DNA from: an uncultured Blautia sp.
GTDB lineage: Bacteria > Bacillota > Clostridia > Lachnospirales > Lachnospiraceae
DNA length: 17,508 nucleotides
Reading direction: 5' to 3'
NCBI GenBank assembly: GCA_900543715.1
Contig: UQSX01000060.1
Coordinates: 1 to 17,508, forward strand
The notes below the pieces were generated by a model, which was not told the DNA's origin, did not search any database, and worked only from the letters and a program-made list of their open reading frames with translations. Position 1 is the stretch's first letter. Every line of letters begins with the position of its first letter. This document shows positions 14,114 to 17,508 of the stretch, piece by piece. The position numbers were made by a program, and so were the translations under genes.

Positions 14114-15088
14114 TTAGCATTCTCTTTCCCTGCTTTTTGCTGTAATTTCTCCGTTTGGACAGCGGTTTCCCCAGGAATCAATTAATTTTCCGTCTCTATA
14201 TACACAAATGATCTCACAGTGATTGGCGCATTTTCCACAGGTTACTTCTCTTGTCTTAAATTCCATATCTGTCACATGGAAGTCAAAGGCTCCCTCCTGC
14301 CGGCTCTCCTTTGCCAAAACCGCAATGCCAAAAGCTCCCATCAGATGTCCTTTCTCATCAACAAGTACAGGTATACCCAGTTCTTCTTCAAACATTTTCA
14401 CAACGCCCTCATTCTTGCTCACGCCGCCCTGGAAAACAACCGGGGAGATAATCTTCTTGCCCTTGGCCACGTTATTCAGATAATTGCCGGCAACCGCTTT
14501 GCACAACCCTGCTATGATCTCTTCTCTTGGATAACCAACCTGCAGTTTATGGACCAGATCTGATTCTGCAAATACTGTACATCTGGCCGCCACTGGAGCC
14601 GCTCTTTTTGCAGACAGCGCAATTCTGCCAAAGTCTTCCACCTCCACGCCAAGTCTGTGGGCCTGGCTGGAAAGGAAAGCTCCCGTTCCTGCGGCACACA
14701 AAGTATTCATAGCATAATCAACTGCAACGCCGTTTTCTACACAGATAATCTTAGAATCCTGACCTCCGATTTCCAGGATCGTCCGTACGTCCGGGTGAAT
14801 CGTGGTAGTTCCTACCGCGTGTGCGGTAATCTCATTTTTTACCACCTGTGCGCCGATCATGCTTCCCACTAATTTTCTGGCGCTTCCTGTTGTTCCGGAA
14901 GCTACAATCTCATAGTCCTCTTCATGAAAGTTTTTCTGGAGTTCGATCAGTACCTTCTTTGTAGCCTCTGTGGGGTTTCCCTCGGTCCACAGATAGCATT
15001 CTGCCAGAAATTCATTACTCTCATTAATGATTACACCTTTTGTTGAAATTGAGCCTATATCAATTCCCAAATATGCTTTTTTCTTCAT
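14114..15088 (-). CDS. 2-hydroxyacyl-CoA dehydratase-type activase (BadF/BcrA/HgdC family ATPase)
   Basis: A homodimeric ATPase with an Fe-S cluster that fires low-potential electrons into a partner reductase at the cost of ATP. The ASKHA fold is clear: GIDIGSISTK at 8-17, EIGGQDSK at 106-113 and VFQGGVSKN at 218-226. The cluster ligands match HgdC: Cys 131 in NTLCAAGTGAF and Cys 170 in ARCTVFAES. After residue 280 there is an extra tail with cysteines at about 284, 287, 291, 295, 310 and 324 (CGKCANHC, NRCPN), longer than HgdC (about 260 residues). It may hold a further metal site, which is inference. The ATG at 15088 overlaps the stop of the HgdB-like gene by four bases (ATGA). It is the last gene of the three-gene operon. 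Confidence 0.88.
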   Translation of the reverse strand: MKKKAYLGIDIGSISTKGVIINESNEFLAECYLWTEGNPTEATKKVLIELQKNFHEEDYEIVASGTTGSARKLVGSMIGAQVVKNEITAHAVGTTTIHPDVRTILEIGGQDSKIICVENGVAVDYAMNTLCAAGTGAFLSSQAHRLGVEVEDFGRIALSAKRAAPVAARCTVFAESDLVHKLQVGYPREEIIAGLCKAVAGNYLNNVAKGKKIISPVVFQGGVSKNEGVVKMFEEELGIPVLVDEKGHLMGAFGIAVLAKESRQEGAFDFHVTDMEFKTREVTCGKCANHCEIICVYRDGKLIDSWGNRCPNGEITAKSREREC

Positions 15089-16167
15089 CGCAGTATCTTT
15101 TTCTTCCTTTCCAACATATCGTAAAATGCCTCAAGTCTGGTATCCAGTCCCGTATCGCTGTTTTGCGTATCATAGCTTAAATACAGAATTGGAATATGGA
15201 AATCCTTACTGATATTCTGCAGTACAGAAACCGCATCAATCTCCGGTGTGCATCCAAAAGATTTTACATGAACGATCCCGTCAAATCCCTGTCTGGCATA
15301 GTCCATCGCAGAGTTTACCGTCCAGGTGGTAGTAGGACCCATATTGAACTTTACATATTCCCGGATCTTTGGCCGCAGAGCTGCTTCTTTTGCCCTGAAG
15401 TGACAATTTGTCACACTCATATAACGGTATACTGCCGCGCCCAGACTGCTCAGTTTGTCCTGAAGCTGCAGATTGGCATGTGCGTCCATGACCGTAAAAT
15501 ATTCTCCCACCACTCCAATACGGATAGGTCTCTCCGGTATCCTGATCTCCAGACGGCTCATCTCGGATTTTGCTTTCTGATAGCCATTTTTGATCTCCTC
15601 TTTAGATTCTGCAATCTGCATGTCCAGATAGAACTGATCCATAACTTTCCGATGACTGCCCTTTTCCGCCTCATATCCGGCGTTCTGATAGTAAAGTGCT
15701 TCCATTTCATCCATATATTCGGCCATTTTGATTCCTTCATAAACCCCGGTCACAAATTTGGCAGGCTTCAGCCGGGGATTCAATTCTTTCGCCAGTTTCA
15801 GCCACTCTTTTTTCTTTCCCCCCATATATTCAGCCAAATTAATAAATTCAAAATGGTATCCCAATTCTTTCAGAATTTCTTTTTGCAGTTCTCCATAGTA
15901 ATCCAGTCTGCAAAGGCCTCCGGTTTCCACAACAACATCTGCCCCAGCCTCCAAGGCCTCGATCAGGCTGCCCAGCGTATGTTTAAAAGGAGCGCATGCA
16001 TAATCAGGGCTGTATTTGCTGCCCAGTTCCACCGTCGCTCTTGTAGCAGGAGGAAGCTGTATATAATGGAGTCCAAGGGCCTGTTCTGCAATATAGCGGA
16101 TTGCATAATCATAATGATGAAACCGTGGAAAGGCAATTTTTTTTCTGTCGTCAAAATTAATTTCCAT
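15085..16167 (-). CDS. HgdB-like 2-hydroxyacyl-CoA dehydratase / double-cubane family protein
   Basis: The 360-residue protein resembles the cluster-binding subunits of 2-hydroxyacyl-CoA dehydratases and double-cubane proteins. Cysteines stand at 58 (SPDYACAPFKHTLGSLIEAL), 86 (ETGGLCRLDYYGEL), 255 (SVTNCHF) and 306 (VKSFGCTPEIDAV); three of these (58, 86, 306) are in the places where the family binds a cubane. GVVGEYFTVMDAHANLQL near 218-235 is a typical family stretch. It starts inside the end of the DUF2229 gene (11-base overlap) and its stop overlaps the activase start, so the three proteins are made together. No CoA-transferase or acyl-CoA dehydrogenase genes are near, so the classical amino-acid fermentation role is not supported. 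The substrate is unknown. An intact eight-A tract lies at 16144-16137. Confidence 0.82.
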   Translation of the reverse strand: MEINFDDRKKIAFPRFHHYDYAIRYIAEQALGLHYIQLPPATRATVELGSKYSPDYACAPFKHTLGSLIEALEAGADVVVETGGLCRLDYYGELQKEILKELGYHFEFINLAEYMGGKKKEWLKLAKELNPRLKPAKFVTGVYEGIKMAEYMDEMEALYYQNAGYEAEKGSHRKVMDQFYLDMQIAESKEEIKNGYQKAKSEMSRLEIRIPERPIRIGVVGEYFTVMDAHANLQLQDKLSSLGAAVYRYMSVTNCHFRAKEAALRPKIREYVKFNMGPTTTWTVNSAMDYARQGFDGIVHVKSFGCTPEIDAVSVLQNISKDFHIPILYLSYDTQNSDTGLDTRLEAFYDMLERKKKILR

Positions 16168-17089
16168 AACCGCCTGCTTTCTGATATTGAATAATATCCG
16201 TAAAACTTTCGATTCGAGTCTCTACCCCTGCCATACCTTCCTGCGCATCCAATGTAAGCTGGAGAACCGGAATGTTTTTAATCTTTCTTATCAGCATATC
16301 ATTGACAAGAGCGTCAGGGCCGCAGGGATAAGCGCTGACCAGTACAATGCCGTCAACTTTATCTTTAAGCAGCATGATCGCACCTGTTATCTCCCTGTTT
16401 ATGATCCAAGGCATCACCTTAGAGAAATGATAGCTCCTTTTTAAAGCATTTTCTTTGTTAACATAGTCTGTATATAGAACCTCATGTCCCATTTTCTTCA
16501 GGATTTCCGCTATTTCACTGCCCATATATGCATCGTGGAGAACATAGGGATGTCCAGCCAGGAGAATCTTTGTTTTATTTCCCTCCAGAATTTTTCCCTG
16601 CTTTTTCTCCTGCGCCTTAAACCAGTTTTCCTGTGTCTTTTTTGCCTGATTATAAGCTTTTTTTATCTCTTTTCTGGTCTTTCCCAGGCTTAATCCCAGT
16701 TCCATATAAACATTTTCTTCCTTCGTATGGTCATACCAGTCGTAGCTGACGGATAATATGCGCACAGTACTTCCTCTGAAAATATTCTCCACCAGATCCG
16801 GCAGAGACTGATAGCGGGTACACATCCGTTCTTTCGGCTCATAGCCTCCCATACGGGGCACAAAGATCGCATCGCATTTGCCAGTCAGCTCTTTCACATG
16901 TCCCAGATAAATCTTAAAAGGAAGACAAGTTTCATCAATAGCAAGCTGAACGCCTTCTTCCAGGATTTTTCTGTCACTTTTTCCGCTGACTATACATTGG
17001 AAGCCCAGATTTTCAAAATAATTTTTCCATAAAATACCGTCCCTGTACAGCATCAGCCCTCTGGGAATTCCAATCATTTGAACCGCCAT
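16157..17089 (-). CDS. DUF2229 protein (acyl-CoA dehydratase activase-related)
   Basis: The 310-residue product begins MIGIPRGLMLY after four residues, a hallmark of the DUF2229 family, which often forms part of very large activase fusion proteins. Here it is a separate gene. Cysteines at 55 (IDETCLPFKIYLGHVKEL), 90 (EPKERMCTRYQ) and 256 (VSAYPCGPDALV) follow the same spacing style as in the HgdB-like partner, suggesting a related fold that holds a second cubane (inference). A Lys/Glu-rich helix at about 135-165 is likely a coiled stretch. Start 17089 follows AGGGG by about eight bases; the ATG at 17077 is an alternative. It is the first gene of the operon, preceded by a promoter and an interrupted palindrome. 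Confidence 0.82.
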   Translation of the reverse strand: MAVQMIGIPRGLMLYRDGILWKNYFENLGFQCIVSGKSDRKILEEGVQLAIDETCLPFKIYLGHVKELTGKCDAIFVPRMGGYEPKERMCTRYQSLPDLVENIFRGSTVRILSVSYDWYDHTKEENVYMELGLSLGKTRKEIKKAYNQAKKTQENWFKAQEKKQGKILEGNKTKILLAGHPYVLHDAYMGSEIAEILKKMGHEVLYTDYVNKENALKRSYHFSKVMPWIINREITGAIMLLKDKVDGIVLVSAYPCGPDALVNDMLIRKIKNIPVLQLTLDAQEGMAGVETRIESFTDIIQYQKAGGYGN

Positions 17090-17132
17090 AGCTCTTACCC
17101 CTTTTCTGTCATAGATTCATTCATAAACAAAT

Positions 17133-17157
17133 CGGTTCGTCCAATAAGAACGAACCG
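17133..17157. promoter_or_regulatory. Interrupted palindrome, likely operator or leader hairpin
   Basis: CGGTTCGT (17133-17140) and ACGAACCG (17150-17157) are perfect eight-base arms around a nine-base centre. It begins about 15 bases after the -10 box of the operon promoter, so it lies at the very start of the transcript and would suit a repressor site or a 5' hairpin. There is no T tract after it, so it is not a terminator. Confidence 0.6.
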
Positions 17158-17171
17158 TAAAAATTACTATT

Positions 17172-17200
17172 ATTATACCACTGGTTTTCTTTTATGAAAA
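17172..17200 (-). promoter_or_regulatory. Promoter of the DUF2229-HgdB-activase operon
   Basis: A perfect -10 TATAAT (17177-17172), preceded by TGG as an extended -10, has TTTTCA (17200-17195) as -35 at 17 bases. Transcription would start near 17165 and yield a leader of about 75 bases. Confidence 0.7.
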
Positions 17201-17237
17201 GGAGAAAGTTCATAGAAAAGAATGAAAACCTGACGTT

Positions 17238-17294
17238 AAAAGCCAAATTCTCATAATAAAACATGGCTCAAAATGCATAGAAAAACTGGCTTTT
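17238..17294 (-). terminator. Long-loop inverted repeat after the regulator gene
   Basis: AAAAGCCA (17238-17245) and TGGCTTTT (17287-17294) can pair across about 41 bases, starting eight bases after the regulator stop codon on the minus strand. The 3' arm ends in TTTT. The long loop makes this a weak terminator candidate. The rest of the gap 17090-17301 holds the promoter and palindrome listed separately. Confidence 0.35.
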
Positions 17295-17301
17295 CTTCTG
17301 A

Positions 17302-17508
17302 CTACAGGCATCGCGGATATGAGGTACTCCCTCTAAGTATCAAACGAGGCTCATACTCAATATGATAAATCATCCCCTGGCTGTCTTTATCTCGCTTCTG
17401 TCGTCGTTCATCTATTTTGCTTAATAGAATTTCACAGGCATTTTCCCCTTTTTTAGGCGTAAAATGTTCTACTGTAGTCAAATTGATTCCTCTAAGCCCG
17501 GAAAACAG
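17302..17508 (-). CDS. C-terminus of a LacI/GalR-fold transcriptional regulator (partial)
   Basis: The last 68 residues of a gene entering from the right edge read LFSGLRGINLTTVEHFTPKK and end in IEYEPRLILRGSTSYPRCL before a TAG at 17304-17302. LTTVEH, the following ENACEILLSKI helix and YEPRLILRGST are the standard end of sugar-binding (Peripla_BP_3) domains in LacI/GalR proteins and in GntR-AraR hybrids. The DNA-binding domain is outside the window, so the two cannot be told apart. A 13-residue charged insertion (DERRQKRDKDSQG) precedes the final strand. It lies directly upstream of the three-gene redox operon and is a possible regulator of it. Confidence 0.82.
   Translation of the reverse strand: MFSGLRGINLTTVEHFTPKKGENACEILLSKIDERRQKRDKDSQGMIYHIEYEPRLILRGSTSYPRCL

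Noticed and set aside
15196..16194. Long plus-strand open frame (332 codons) opposite the HgdB-like gene
   Set aside because: It mirrors a gene with clear family motifs, has no ribosome site or recognisable protein features, and is rich in Phe/His/Ser as antisense frames of this kind often are.
1..17508. Mobile element, phage, CRISPR or defence island
   Set aside because: No transposase, integrase, terminal repeats, spacer arrays or defence motifs were seen; the AAA+ ATPase is DUF815 beside pheA rather than part of a defence cluster.

Overview
The window looks like chromosomal DNA of a Gram-positive anaerobe of the Clostridia, most likely family Lachnospiraceae. This rests on strong AGGAGG-type ribosome sites, a T-box leader, the sequence style of PyrB/PyrI, DUF815 and PF06541 proteins, and strict-anaerobe genes (2-hydroxyacyl-CoA dehydratase relatives, molybdenum-hydroxylase accessory genes). 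I see no insertion sequence, prophage, CRISPR array or tRNA gene. It reads as ordinary core and metabolic DNA with one visibly damaged operon.

Layout. Positions 1-127 hold a promoter and start region for a gene that leaves the window to the left. From 4706 down to 128 (minus strand) lies a molybdenum operon: a MoeA-like molybdopterin-binding protein, an XdhC-type Moco maturation protein, then modA-modB-modC. The transporter genes carry three lesions: an out-of-frame A8 tract at the modA signal peptide, an out-of-frame A8 tract in modC that is also a perfect -1 slippery heptamer, and an in-frame TAA that removes the modC C-terminal domain. From 6205 to 4848 (minus) is pyrB-pyrI, with a small PF06541 membrane protein upstream. 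From 6873 to 9324 (plus) is pheA followed closely by a DUF815 AAA+ ATPase, closed by a strong two-way terminator shared with the converging RNase P RNA gene (9750-9396, minus).

From 11249 to 9861 (minus) is a stand-alone TrpB2-type tryptophan synthase beta gene behind a complete T-box leader with its own promoter and a likely TGG (Trp) specifier. From 14000 to 11668 (minus) are an AraM/EgsA-type glycerol-1-phosphate dehydrogenase and an aldose-1-epimerase-like protein. From 17089 to 14114 (minus) are three translationally coupled genes: a DUF2229 protein, an HgdB-like protein and an activase. They form a split 2-hydroxyacyl-CoA dehydratase/double-cubane-type reductase system of unknown substrate. 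Its leader holds an 8-bp-arm interrupted palindrome. The window ends inside the C-terminus of a LacI/GalR-fold regulator.

How it fits together. The Mo operon would import molybdate and insert or mature Moco for a xanthine-dehydrogenase-like or selenium-dependent hydroxylase outside the window. pheA and trpB belong to aromatic amino-acid supply, pyrBI to pyrimidine synthesis. The three-gene redox operon is the least explained unit and the best candidate for an undescribed function. Every other gene of useful length reads through intact, which makes the clustered defects in mod worth checking.
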